Shown here piece by piece: positions 33,669-42,151 of a DNA stretch of 64,000 bases. The notes below the pieces were generated by a model that made no database searches, was not told the DNA's origin, and saw only the letters and a program-made list of their open reading frames with translations. The number at the start of each line of letters is the position of its first letter. Position 1 is the stretch's first letter. A program made the translations under genes and the position numbers. Source of the stretch: an uncultured Candidatus Saccharibacteria bacterium (lineage in GTDB: Bacteria > Patescibacteriota > Saccharimonadia > Saccharimonadales > Saccharimonadaceae). The stretch spans positions 42,086-106,085 of the forward strand of contig CAMYXA010000001.1 of NCBI GenBank assembly GCA_947302975.1, written 5' to 3'.

Positions 33669-33776
33669 GGCTGATTACCCCTTGGATTTTTGCTTCGCAA
33701 AAATCCATCTGGCTCTAGAAAAGGCTGATTACCCCTGGGTTTTCGCTTCGCGAAAACCCTTTCGGCTCCAGAAGGG
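33669..33776 (+). repeat. Two tandem 54-bp units with covarying hairpins
   Basis: Each unit is GGCTGATTACCCC, a hairpin, then GGCTC(T/C)AGAA. Hairpin 1 has stem GGATTTTTGC/GCAAAAATCC (33684-33706); hairpin 2 has stem GGGTTTTCGC/GCGAAAACCC (33737-33759); both have a TTC loop. The two stems differ at paired positions and stay fully complementary, which shows selection or conversion preserving RNA or cruciform structure. Confidence 0.8.
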
Positions 33777-33792
33777 AATTGCTCGATAGTTA

Positions 33793-33801
33793 TGGTAGAA
33801 T
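33793..33801 (+). promoter_or_regulatory. -10 box of the transposase-fragment/FemAB operon
   Basis: TGGTAGAAT ending 6 nt before the ATG at 33808, giving a leaderless start. Confidence 0.55.
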
Positions 33802-33807
33802 TTAGTT

Positions 33808-34029
33808 ATGGCATTTATCCGTAAATTCACGACTAGTTCTGGAGCGACTGCTGTTCAGGTTTGTTATAAGGAACACGGGAAGGTTGTTAAGACTGTTCAT
33901 GTTGGTTCATCTAATTCTGAGGCGGGGCTGACGAAGCTCCTCATAAAGGCGCAGGGAATTATTGATGCGGATAAAACACCTCTGTTTAATTTGAAAAATT
34001 TTGATAAGAAGAATAAGAAGGCGCAATGA
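33808..34029 (+). CDS. IS1634-type transposase N-terminal fragment, stand-alone 73-aa protein
   Basis: MAFIRKFTTSSGATAVQVCY and the later HVGSSNSEAGLTKLLIKAQ strongly resemble the first about 60 residues of IS1634/IS4-group transposases, which begin with the same strand-turn-strand block. The DDE catalytic core is absent and the frame ends with a lysine-rich tail. It has a promoter 6 nt before the ATG and its stop overlaps the FemAB start (ATGA), so it is expressed as the lead gene of an operon. It may be a remnant or a domesticated DNA-binding domain. The family likeness is from recall of the motif. Confidence 0.65.
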   Translation: MAFIRKFTTSSGATAVQVCYKEHGKVVKTVHVGSSNSEAGLTKLLIKAQGIIDADKTPLFNLKNFDKKNKKAQ

Positions 34030-35246
34030 GCAGTTTGGAATTTCGATCGATTAGTGAAGAGGATTATCGTAAGTTCTGGGACAAATCCGAGCAGAAGTGC
34101 TTTTTGTCTGCGCCGGAAATTGGGCATCTTCGCGATAATGTGAAGCTGCTATTTTATGGCGTTTTTAAGAGTGGAAAGCTGGTTGCTGCGGCGATGATTC
34201 GCGGAAGCAGGACGCTTGGTTCATATGAGTTTTATGCGCCGAGGGGAATTCTGGTCGACTATTCGGATTTTGAAGTTTTGAAGTTCTTTGTTATGAACCT
34301 CAAGAAGGAACTGAGGAAGGAAGGGGGATATCTTCTTAGAATTGAGCCGAATATTGAGAAGGTTGAGCGCGATATCGATGGAAATGAGGTCCCGGATGGG
34401 TATAACAATCTTAATGCGATTTTGAATTTAAAAACCTTGGGATTTCGTCAGAAAAAATATGTCGAAGGCTTGTCTCAGATTACATGGGAGTTTGTCTTGC
34501 CAGTTAAAGGGAAGACTGAAGAAGAGTTGATTTCTGCGATGAAGCCAAACACTAGGCGCCTGATTGCGCAGGTGGAGACGCTAGGGATTGAGTTTAAAGA
34601 GCTCAAGCGCGAGGAACTGGGGGAGTTCTATAAGGTTGAGATGGAAACGGCTAGCCGCAAGGAATTTAAAGCCAGAGATTTGGATTATTTTGAAAGGATT
34701 TATGATTTGTTTGTTCCGAATGGGAAGGCTAAGTTTATTTCGGCGGTGATTAACCCGAAAAAGTGTATCGAGCGTCTTAAAGATATGCAAAAGAAGATCT
34801 TGGCCGAAGTTCCAGAGACGACCAGGGAAAAGAAGGAACATGCGGAGGCGATTGAGTCGATTGCGGCGAGAATTAAAAAGACCGAAGAAATTTTTGCGGA
34901 TGTTTCGGAGGAGGAAGTGACGCTTTCGTCGGGTTTGTTCTTCTTTATGAAGCCGGAGATCCTGCATCTAGCTGGCGGGAATGTGAGCAGATACTTTAAA
35001 CTTGGTGGGCAGTATCTGATGCAATGGGAAATGATTAAGCGTGCACTTCATGGCGGATACGACAGATACAATTTTTATGGAATCCCGGAAAAAATTAATA
35101 CACACCCGGAGAATTATGGTGTGTATGAATTTAAACGTGGATTTTCTGGAAAAGTTGTGGAACTGATTGGGGAATTTGAGCTCGTGATTGATGCGCCAAA
35201 AATGAAGATGATTCGAGCTCTAAAGAAGCTGAAACGACTTATTTAA
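34026..35246 (+). CDS. FemAB-family aminoacyltransferase (1)
   Basis: 406 residues. Two GNAT-like halves typical of FemX/FemA/MurM: AAAMIRGSRTLGSYEFYAPRG early and MIKRALHGGYDRYNFYGIPE late, with a charged helical arm between (about 240-310, EKKEHAEAIESIAARIKK). Such enzymes use aminoacyl-tRNA to build the interpeptide bridge of peptidoglycan on lipid II. Start overlaps the transposase-fragment stop. It faces two further FemAB genes. Confidence 0.87.
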   Translation: MSSLEFRSISEEDYRKFWDKSEQKCFLSAPEIGHLRDNVKLLFYGVFKSGKLVAAAMIRGSRTLGSYEFYAPRGILVDYSDFEVLKFFVMNLKKELRKEGGYLLRIEPNIEKVERDIDGNEVPDGYNNLNAILNLKTLGFRQKKYVEGLSQITWEFVLPVKGKTEEELISAMKPNTRRLIAQVETLGIEFKELKREELGEFYKVEMETASRKEFKARDLDYFERIYDLFVPNGKAKFISAVINPKKCIERLKDMQKKILAEVPETTREKKEHAEAIESIAARIKKTEEIFADVSEEEVTLSSGLFFFMKPEILHLAGGNVSRYFKLGGQYLMQWEMIKRALHGGYDRYNFYGIPEKINTHPENYGVYEFKRGFSGKVVELIGEFELVIDAPKMKMIRALKKLKRLI

Positions 35247-36180
35247 TCTTGCGAAGTTTGCGGTTGATGGAACGGAAGACGCCGTAGGCGTTGTATTTGA
35301 GGCGATCTTCGATGATGTCCCAGGTTCCGGCGTAGTCGACTTCGCGGCCGTCGAAGGTTTTCTTAAAGGCTGTGAAACCGGCCCAGGGATGGTTTTTTGG
35401 GGCGCCTTCAGGGGCGATGCCCCAACAGTCGAAGGTCTTTAGGCCTTTTTCTTTGGCGTCGAGGATGAGCTGGATGGTGAGAATGCCGGTGGCGTGGAGA
35501 TTACGGACGGTTTCGTCTTGGGCGCCTTGAAGGTTATAGCGAGTGGTTTCGTCGTCGAAGATGAGGCCGGCGGCGACAACTTGTTTTTCATGCTCTACAA
35601 GATAGAGGGTGGCAAAATCTTGTTTCAATTGGGTCTTTAGGTAAGTGGGAGAAAAGGTGCCAATTTTTTTCTTCTTGGCGAGGGCTTTCTGAAGCCTTAA
35701 GAGGTGGTCAATATCATCTGGATTCTTTGAGGTCCTAATGGTAATGTCATTTTTTTCGCGATTTCTGTAATAACGGAGAAGGCGTGAAGGAAGTTTGGCT
35801 TTCAAATCTTCGTCGGAACCCTCGAGATCGATGACCCAAGTTTCGGCAGGATTCAGATCCTTGGATTTTTTGATGAAACTGCCGTTTATTTTGGCCTTAT
35901 TTCGTAAAAATTTGGCGTTTTTAGCGTCTCTAGGCTCAATTCTGATAAAGAATGCGCTTACGCTTTTTGCGAGTGCCTGAAGGTCTTTTATGGCCTCCTT
36001 TAAGGCTTTCTCAGAGGTGTAGCATGGACCATATGGGAGATACAGGTATTTTCCGAATGGGGTGGTTTTTTCGATGGCTAGATAGGTGTAGTCGGCAGAT
36101 TCTTTGTAGTGATTTTTCTCGCCGAGGTCATCTTGGAGTTTTTGCCACTTTTTGGATTGGAGGAATGAATTTGGGATCAT
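35239..36180 (-). CDS. FemAB-family aminoacyltransferase (2)
   Basis: 313 residues, shorter than the other two because it lacks the coiled-coil arm. FGKYLYLPYGPC and GLKTFDCWGIAPEGA are the family landmarks; ATRYNLQGAQDE-like text sits between. Its 3' end overlaps FemAB (1) by eight bases tail to tail, and its ATG overlaps the stop of FemAB (3). The lack of the arm suggests it transfers from a different donor or modifies another position. Confidence 0.83.
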   Translation of the reverse strand: MIPNSFLQSKKWQKLQDDLGEKNHYKESADYTYLAIEKTTPFGKYLYLPYGPCYTSEKALKEAIKDLQALAKSVSAFFIRIEPRDAKNAKFLRNKAKINGSFIKKSKDLNPAETWVIDLEGSDEDLKAKLPSRLLRYYRNREKNDITIRTSKNPDDIDHLLRLQKALAKKKKIGTFSPTYLKTQLKQDFATLYLVEHEKQVVAAGLIFDDETTRYNLQGAQDETVRNLHATGILTIQLILDAKEKGLKTFDCWGIAPEGAPKNHPWAGFTAFKKTFDGREVDYAGTWDIIEDRLKYNAYGVFRSINRKLRKIK

Positions 36181-37487
36181 TTTTGAACACTTTTTCTAAA
36201 TTTACGATTATTTTTGGCGCGACGGAGGGATTTTGGCAGCTCATAAGCGAGCTTATAGAGGGAATACCAGAATTTTGAGGTGACGAGGTCGAATTCGCCG
36301 ATGTATTCTTCGACGTTGCCGCCGAATCCACGTTTGAAATCATAGAGGCCGAAGTTTGGGCTTTTCTCGTTTTTGAATTCGGAAATGCCATAGAAATTGT
36401 ATTTTTCGTGGCCGTTTTTGAGGGATTCGAGGATCATTTCCCAGTTCAGGGAATAGGCAGCGTTAAATTCGCGGAACTCGCCATAGGCGCCGCCAAACAG
36501 GGAAGTAACTTCGCGTTTGGTTTTGACGAAAAGGAGAGCGCCAAGAGTGAGAGTGCCGTCTTTTTCGGCGGCTTTTTGATAGGATTTTAGGTTTTCTTCA
36601 CGAGACTTTAAGCCGGCTTTGGATTTTTCTAGGGCAGCGAGCTGTTTTTCGATTTTCTCCTTGTGGGAAGTGGACTTCAAGGCTTCTTTTAGTTTCTTTT
36701 CTTGATCTTCGAGAGGTTTTAGCTCTTCTTCGAGGGACTTTTTGTAATCGTTCAAATTAACTTCGGCGACGAGGATTTTGAGATTATCCTTTAAGGAAGT
36801 CCACATGTCTTGGTAATATTTGGCTGGGCGATCGGTGAAGCCACGGCGATCAGCGGTGCTGACCATGATTTTCTTGAACTTGTCGAGTTCCTCGAATTTT
36901 AGTTCGCGGACGGAGACGTGATTTTTCTCGTTTTGGCGAAGGCGAGTGCGGTGGGTGTTTTTGAGGCCGGAAAGAAGTTCTTCTTCGGTTTTACCCTTAA
37001 GATTCAAAGCGAAGGCATATTGAGGTTGCATGTTACCTTCGAGATTATAGCCGTGATGTTTTAAACCTAAGGATTTGAGGGCTTTGACGATTTTAGTGTT
37101 GTCTTTGCCATTTTTTACGATATTGCCATCGATGTCGCGTTCAAGGTTGATGATGGCGGGATCGATTTTGAGGAAGATGGCACGATGGGATTTTGCGTAA
37201 GATTTGAGATTCTTGAAGGTGAATTTTAAGAGGGAAGAGTCTTCATAATCCATGAGTGGGCCACGTGGAGCGTAGAACATTTTTCGGCCCATCGGGAGTG
37301 GTTTTTCGAGAATGAGGACGGCGGCGACTAGCTTGTTGTCGTCTTTGACACCCAAAAAATGTGGGGCCCAGCCGTTGTTTTTCTTGAGGTCGGCCCAATC
37401 TGAGCGTTGTTGGAAGTGGGAAATCGGAGACTTTTCGGCGAATTTGTCGAATTCTTCAGGGGTAATTTCTTGAAAAGTTTTTGCCAT
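36177..37487 (-). CDS. FemAB-family aminoacyltransferase (3), with coiled-coil arm
   Basis: 436 residues. MGRKMFYAPRGPLMDYED and ILESLKNGHEKYNFYGISE are FemAB landmarks, and a lysine/glutamate-rich coiled coil (about 245-305, EEELKPLEDQEKKLKEAL) matches the tRNA-binding arm of FemA/FemX. TGTATAAT (37495-37502) ends 7 nt before the ATG and overlaps the tsaD stop codon. First gene of an operon with FemAB (2). Confidence 0.87.
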   Translation of the reverse strand: MAKTFQEITPEEFDKFAEKSPISHFQQRSDWADLKKNNGWAPHFLGVKDDNKLVAAVLILEKPLPMGRKMFYAPRGPLMDYEDSSLLKFTFKNLKSYAKSHRAIFLKIDPAIINLERDIDGNIVKNGKDNTKIVKALKSLGLKHHGYNLEGNMQPQYAFALNLKGKTEEELLSGLKNTHRTRLRQNEKNHVSVRELKFEELDKFKKIMVSTADRRGFTDRPAKYYQDMWTSLKDNLKILVAEVNLNDYKKSLEEELKPLEDQEKKLKEALKSTSHKEKIEKQLAALEKSKAGLKSREENLKSYQKAAEKDGTLTLGALLFVKTKREVTSLFGGAYGEFREFNAAYSLNWEMILESLKNGHEKYNFYGISEFKNEKSPNFGLYDFKRGFGGNVEEYIGEFDLVTSKFWYSLYKLAYELPKSLRRAKNNRKFRKSVQK

Positions 37488-37502
37488 TAGTTTAATTATA
37501 CA

Positions 37503-38525
37503 CTAGTTGATTTCGATGCGTGGGTAGATGTTGAGCGTATAGGGGTCGGTTGGCTGTTTGCCGTCTTTAATTTCGAAGTAGGCGGCGGCAGCGACCATGG
37601 CGCCATTGTCACCGGAGAATTTAGGGGATGGGAAATATGCGTCTTTGGCTTTTTCTCGTAGCGCGGAATTGGCGGAGACGCCACCAGCAAAGAGGATGGA
37701 TCTCACTTCGTATTGCTCTTTGGCTAGGTTGAGCTTCTCGAGCAATATATCAATCGCGGTTTTTTGGAAACTGGCCGCAAAATCGTTAATTTGAGCTTCT
37801 GTTAGATGGTTCTTTAGGTCGTGGGATGGATGGCTGATAGGGAGACCGCAATCTTTTTGGACGGCCCTTAGAACGGCAGTTTTTAGCCCAGAGAATGAAA
37901 AATTAAGGGGTTCAGCGGTCTTTGGATGAGGGAATTTGTATTTTTCTGGATTGCCTTTTTCGGCGGCTTTCGCGATTGAAGGGCCACCTGGATAAGGAAG
38001 ACCGAGGATTTTGGCGACCTTATCGAAACATTCTCCGATAGCGTCGTCGGTGGTGGTACCGATGATTTTGAAGTCATTGTGTTTCTTCATGTAGAGGATT
38101 TGGGTGTGGCCACCAGAGATAACGAGAGCCAAAATTGGGAATGAAATGTCTGTGGAACCCTCGAGCCAGTTGGCATAGACATGAGATTTTAGATGGTGGG
38201 TGGCATAGAGTGGCTTGTTGTGAAGGATGGCAAGGGTGCGGGCTGTGAGGGTGCCAATCAGAAGGGAACCAAGGAGGCCTGGAGCGTGAGTGACGGCGAT
38301 AGCGTCGATATCGTCCCAAGTGCTGTTTGCATCTTTTAGAGCCTTATCAATAACAGGGAGAATAGCTTCGAGATGAGAGCGGGCGGCGACTTCTGGGATG
38401 ACGCCTCCGTATTCGGCAAAAATATCGATCTGGGAGACAACGACGTTACTCAAAATTTTAGTACCGTCCTCTACAACAGAGGCGGCGGTTTCGTCGCAGC
38501 TGGATTCAATGCCTAGAATTTTCAT
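37503..38525 (-). CDS. tsaD: tRNA N6-threonylcarbamoyladenosine transferase TsaD
   Basis: 340 residues, full length. ILGIESSCDETAASV at the start, HHLKSHVYANW (about 115-125, metal-binding histidines), LVISGGHTQI and GGVSANSALR are family signatures. With TsaB, TsaC and TsaE it makes t6A37 in ANN-reading tRNAs. TGTTATAAT (38533-38541) ends 7 nt before the ATG. Confidence 0.96.
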   Translation of the reverse strand: MKILGIESSCDETAASVVEDGTKILSNVVVSQIDIFAEYGGVIPEVAARSHLEAILPVIDKALKDANSTWDDIDAIAVTHAPGLLGSLLIGTLTARTLAILHNKPLYATHHLKSHVYANWLEGSTDISFPILALVISGGHTQILYMKKHNDFKIIGTTTDDAIGECFDKVAKILGLPYPGGPSIAKAAEKGNPEKYKFPHPKTAEPLNFSFSGLKTAVLRAVQKDCGLPISHPSHDLKNHLTEAQINDFAASFQKTAIDILLEKLNLAKEQYEVRSILFAGGVSANSALREKAKDAYFPSPKFSGDNGAMVAAAAYFEIKDGKQPTDPYTLNIYPRIEIN

Positions 38526-38532
38526 TAGTATT

Positions 38533-38573
38533 ATTATAACATATCTCTGTTATTTTGCGAATTGTGGTAGAAT
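38533..38573. promoter_or_regulatory. Divergent -10 boxes of tsaD and rlmH
   Basis: TGTTATAAT on the minus strand (38533-38541), 7 nt from the tsaD ATG, and TGGTAGAAT on the plus strand (38565-38573), 6 nt from the rlmH ATG. Confidence 0.6.
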
Positions 38574-38579
38574 TAGGGC

Positions 38580-39008
38580 ATGATAAAGATTTGGGCCGGG
38601 GGAAAGAAAAACCCGTGGGTGATGGAGATGGTGGTGGAGTACCAAAAGAGGTGTCTGAAGCCATATGATCAAGAATGGGAATTTTTTGAAGAAGAGAAAC
38701 TGCTAAAGAAGCTTAATCCGTGGCCGTTTACGGGGCGAGATTATGTGATTATTTGTGATGAACGGGGAAAAATGATGAGCTCACCGGAGTTTTCTTCAGC
38801 GCTCGAAAAGGCGTTTGTCTCTGGGAAGAATGTCGTGATCTTGATCGGTGGGGCGTATGGGTTTTCTGAGGAAATTCGCGCGAAAGCGGATCTTATTTGG
38901 AGTTTTTCGAAATTGGTTTTTCCGCATCGGATTGCGGATGTGATTGTTTCGGAGCAGATTTACCGCGCGGAGCAGATTGCAAAGGGTACGCCGTATCATC
39001 ATGAGTAG
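38580..39008 (+). CDS. rlmH: 23S rRNA pseudouridine-1915 N3-methyltransferase RlmH
   Basis: 142 residues of the SPOUT class. VIICDERGKMMSSPEFS, LIGGAYGFSEEI (about 100-111) and the C-terminal VFPHRIADVIVSEQIYRA match the trefoil-knot SAM site. It methylates helix 69 of the large ribosomal subunit RNA. Promoter ends 6 nt before the ATG. The 3' end overlaps the next gene by eight bases. Confidence 0.95.
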   Translation: MIKIWAGGKKNPWVMEMVVEYQKRCLKPYDQEWEFFEEEKLLKKLNPWPFTGRDYVIICDERGKMMSSPEFSSALEKAFVSGKNVVILIGGAYGFSEEIRAKADLIWSFSKLVFPHRIADVIVSEQIYRAEQIAKGTPYHHE

Positions 39009-39654
39009 GGAAAATGAAACAACTTTAGCCGTTTATGATGCCATGGCGCAGGCTTATCTCGATAATACTGTCGTGCATGATGGGAAGAACCCGGAACGCG
39101 CCGCGGAAAAGAAGAAGCAGTTGGCGAATAATCTTAGGGCAGCGTTTGGTGGTTTGCCGTCAAATGCTAAGGTCTTAGAAATAGGATCGGCAGACGGTGA
39201 AAATGCAAAAATTCTTGAATCGTTTGGGCTTGATGTCACCGCATCGGATGTGGCGCCGGCTTTTATTGATGCTTGTGAAAAACAGGGGCTAAGGACAACA
39301 AGAATAAATGTCTTAAAAGATGATTTGCCGATTGGGCTTAGTGGTGTTTTATGTTGGCGAGTTTTTGTCCATTTCACTCCTGACGACATAGAATTAGCTT
39401 TGAAACGAATTTATGATGTGCTTGTAGAAGGTGGACGTTTGATGTTTAACGTCATAGATAATGCCACTCATGATTGCGGTGAGCAATGGGTGGACTTTGA
39501 AGGTGACTACAAGATGGGCGCTGAGCGCTATTATGCCTATTATGATAAGGATGAAATCGAAGAAATAATAAAAAAGACTAATTATGGGATAGTGTCCGAA
39601 TGGCATGAACATGGTGGACACAACGATTGGTTCTGCTTCGTGTTGGAGAAGTAG
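39001..39654 (+). CDS. Class I SAM-dependent methyltransferase
   Basis: 217 residues from MSRENETTLAVYDAMAQAY; the start overlaps the rlmH stop, while a longer frame runs inside rlmH. VLEIGSADGENAKIL (about 58-72) is the SAM-binding motif and VTASDVAPAFIDACE the acidic loop; GVLCWRVFVHFTPDDIE is motif IV. The substrate is unknown; related small-molecule and tRNA methyltransferases share this fold. Confidence 0.8.
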   Translation: MSRENETTLAVYDAMAQAYLDNTVVHDGKNPERAAEKKKQLANNLRAAFGGLPSNAKVLEIGSADGENAKILESFGLDVTASDVAPAFIDACEKQGLRTTRINVLKDDLPIGLSGVLCWRVFVHFTPDDIELALKRIYDVLVEGGRLMFNVIDNATHDCGEQWVDFEGDYKMGAERYYAYYDKDEIEEIIKKTNYGIVSEWHEHGGHNDWFCFVLEK

Positions 39655-39757
39655 GGGGCAGGATGGCGCAGGATGACGCCTTCGCTTCGCTTCGGCTAGA
39701 CCTCGCTTCGCTCGGTGCGAACCTCTGGCTCGAACCCCACCGAATCAAACAGAATAA
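39655..39757. repeat. GC-rich repetitive intergenic element
   Basis: Contains repeated CTTCGCTTCG blocks and TCTGGCTCGAACCCC. The minus strand has TCGGTG and CACCGA arms enclosing a T-arm-like GGGTTCGAGCC. It lies 3' of tRNA-Gln. TCTGGCTC is shared with the 33.7-kb hairpin repeats. It has no gene. Confidence 0.45.
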
Positions 39758-39789
39758 AAAATATAGCCCTTTGGGCTATCTTTTTTATT
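39757..39789 (-). terminator. Terminator after tRNA-Gln
   Basis: ATAGCCC (39763-39769), loop TTT, GGGCTAT (39773-39779); on the minus strand a T-run follows. Confidence 0.85.
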
Positions 39790-39790
39790 C

Positions 39791-39865
39791 TGGCTGGACC
39801 GGCAGGATTCGAACCTGCGAATGCTGGGACCAAAACCCAGTGCCTTACCGCTTGGCGACGGTCCA
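39791..39865 (-). tRNA. tRNA-Gln (TTG)
   Basis: Minus strand: acceptor TGGACCG pairs with CGGTCCA, anticodon stem CTGGG/CCCAG with loop TTTTGGT giving TTG, T-loop TTCGAAT, encoded CCA. Confidence 0.94.
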
Positions 39866-39955
39866 ATGTCGCTTTGTTATTCTAGCACTTTTTTCGAAAA
39901 ATGGCAAATTGGGGTTTGGAATAACACCATATATTATATGTGCTATAATATTGTT

Positions 39956-42151
39956 ATGGCTAAAAAGAGAGGTAAATCTACTAAGCGTCGCAAAAATACG
40001 AAGGAAGTAGCGCCAGAGCACGTTCTTCCTGGTGGTTTTTGGCGACAAGTGATGGCAGTCTTTATGATTGCTGTTGCAGTTTTTTGTGTTGTGACATGGT
40101 TTGGTCATGGCGGCAGCGTTTTGAACCAGATTCATGAATGGTTGTTTATTGCGATCGGTGCAGCAACTTATATTATTCCAGTTTTGCTAGTTTATCTTGC
40201 TGTGAAAATTTTCCGTGCTGAGAATAATCGCATTTCGCCAGCAGTTTGGATTGCAGCGTTCTTGATGATTTTCTGGGTCTCCGGCATTGCCGCGATTGGT
40301 GATGGTGGTGGCGAAGCGGGGAAATGGCTGAATAGCCTTGCCACGCAGGTTCTTGATCGTAGTGTGGTCGTGTTCATTTACCTCATCTTAATCTTTGTAA
40401 CAATTTTGTTCATTTTGCAGCTTTCGCCAATGACTTTCTTTACGGGAACTAAAAACTTTGTGAAGCAAAGTAAAAAAGGTGTTCACGGCGAAAAAGAAGA
40501 AAAAGTTGAAAAGGACGGCAAGAAACTTGGCGACCTCGAAATCAAAGTTAATTCGGGTGTTGCAATGGCTGAGCCGGCCGCGAATGTTAAGAAGGCTCCA
40601 CTTGCGAAGGCGGCTGCGCCTGCGCCTGTGGTCGAAGAAAAGGCACTTGTTGCAGTGTCTGATCCAAATTGGAAAATGCCTCCAATTGATCTTCTTGCAA
40701 AGAAACAATCTCCTGCAGATGCCGGAAATATTCAGCAGAATGCATACGTGATTCATTCTACCTTTGCGGACTTTGGTATCGAAGTTGAGATGGAGGGTGC
40801 CAACGTTGGTCCACGTGTGACTCAATATACAATGCGTCCACCTGCCGGTGTTTCACTTTCGAAGATTTTGACTCACGATAAAGAGTTGGCTTTGAATCTT
40901 GCTGTGAAATCCGTACGTATTGAAGCGCCAATTCCGGGCACAAGCTTGGTTGGTGTGGAAATTCCAAACGTGAAAGCAGCGGACGTGAGGCTTCGTTCGA
41001 TTTTAGAGAGCCCAGAATGGAAGAACGCGAAGGATCCTTTGACCTTTGCGATTGGTAAAGATATTTCGGGTCGCGCGATGATCGGAAATCTCGCTAAGAT
41101 GCCACACCTTCTGATTGCTGGTACGACCGGTTCTGGTAAGTCTGTGATGACAAACACAATGATTGTGTCGCTGTTATATCGCAACGCGCCTTCCGATATG
41201 AAGTTGATTGTGATTGACCCAAAGCAAGTGGAAATGGTGCAGTATACCGATATTCCGCATCTTCTTGCACCAATTATTACCGATACGACTCAGGCCGTTT
41301 CAGCACTTAAGTGGGCTGTAAACGAGATGGAGAGACGCTATGCGCTTCTCGCGTCAAAGAGAGTGAAGCAGATCGGTGATTATAATAAGCTGGTCGAAAA
41401 GGAACAAGCCGAAGGAACTGCAGGTGAAGAGTCGACTGGTAAGATGCCGTACATTGTTATTGTCGTGGATGAGATGAGCGATCTCATGATGCAGGCTGGA
41501 AAAGAGCTTGAGCCGCCAATTGTGCGTATTGCACAGAAAGGTCGTGCTGCGGGTCTTCACCTCGTGCTTGCTACACAGAAGCCAATCGTGAAAGTGGTTA
41601 CGAGCCTTATCAAGGGTAACGTTCCAGCAAGGATTTCCTTTGCCGTGGGTAGTGTGATGGATTCCATTGTGATGCTCGATAAGGGTGGTGCCGAGAAGTT
41701 GCTTGGTCAGGGTGATATGCTCTTCCTTACGACCGAGATGTCTGGGCAACCAAAGCGTATCCAGGGTGCTTGGGTCTCTGATGAGGAAGAAGAAGCTGTA
41801 GCTAAATTCCTCAAAGAACAAAGGCCACCAGAATATAATAATGATGTTATTTCTCAGCCAGTACAGGTTAAAGGAATGGGTCCAGCTGGTGGTGGTTCGT
41901 TTGGCGACCTTGGGCGTAAGTATGATCCAACTGATCCAATCGTTCGAAAAGCCGTGGAGATTTCACTATCGAAAGGTAAATTCTCAACCGCAATGCTTCA
42001 GACTTATCTTGGCAAAGGACATGGTTTTGTCTCTGGCCTTGCGATCTGGTTTGAGGAGATTGGTGTAATTGGGGAAGCAAATGGCAATAAGCCACGTGAT
42101 CTTCTTATCACTTCGATGGAAGAGTTTGACGAGCTAACCAGCACACTATAA
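39956..42151 (+). CDS. ftsK: DNA translocase FtsK/SpoIIIE
   Basis: 731 residues from MAKKRGKSTKRRKN; TGCTATAAT (39941-39949) ends 6 nt before this ATG, and the longer frame would run through tRNA-Gln. Four membrane helices at about 28-170 anchor it at the septum; a Lys/Ala/Pro linker follows. The motor has GTTGSGKSVMTN (about 391-402), VIDPKQVEM and VVDEMSDLMM. The C-terminal gamma winged helix (about 665-731, RKAVEISLSKGKFSTAMLQ) reads polarity sequences. It clears DNA from the division septum and activates Xer recombination. Confidence 0.96.
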   Translation: MAKKRGKSTKRRKNTKEVAPEHVLPGGFWRQVMAVFMIAVAVFCVVTWFGHGGSVLNQIHEWLFIAIGAATYIIPVLLVYLAVKIFRAENNRISPAVWIAAFLMIFWVSGIAAIGDGGGEAGKWLNSLATQVLDRSVVVFIYLILIFVTILFILQLSPMTFFTGTKNFVKQSKKGVHGEKEEKVEKDGKKLGDLEIKVNSGVAMAEPAANVKKAPLAKAAAPAPVVEEKALVAVSDPNWKMPPIDLLAKKQSPADAGNIQQNAYVIHSTFADFGIEVEMEGANVGPRVTQYTMRPPAGVSLSKILTHDKELALNLAVKSVRIEAPIPGTSLVGVEIPNVKAADVRLRSILESPEWKNAKDPLTFAIGKDISGRAMIGNLAKMPHLLIAGTTGSGKSVMTNTMIVSLLYRNAPSDMKLIVIDPKQVEMVQYTDIPHLLAPIITDTTQAVSALKWAVNEMERRYALLASKRVKQIGDYNKLVEKEQAEGTAGEESTGKMPYIVIVVDEMSDLMMQAGKELEPPIVRIAQKGRAAGLHLVLATQKPIVKVVTSLIKGNVPARISFAVGSVMDSIVMLDKGGAEKLLGQGDMLFLTTEMSGQPKRIQGAWVSDEEEEAVAKFLKEQRPPEYNNDVISQPVQVKGMGPAGGGSFGDLGRKYDPTDPIVRKAVEISLSKGKFSTAMLQTYLGKGHGFVSGLAIWFEEIGVIGEANGNKPRDLLITSMEEFDELTSTL

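Larger units (their letters stand above)
33323..33807. other. Long intergenic region without a convincing gene
   Basis: AT-rich to about 33500, then G-rich. A 73-codon frame at 33568-33789 reads through the hairpin repeats and has no coding character. The right end holds two 54-bp repeats and the promoter of the next gene. Confidence 0.6.

Noticed and set aside
33568..33789. 73-codon open frame upstream of the transposase fragment
   Set aside because: It reads straight through both hairpin repeats and the next promoter region; composition is not protein-like.
39821..39955. Longer ftsK start upstream of 39956
   Set aside because: Would encode tRNA-Gln sequence on the opposite strand and lies before the -10 box that points to 39956.
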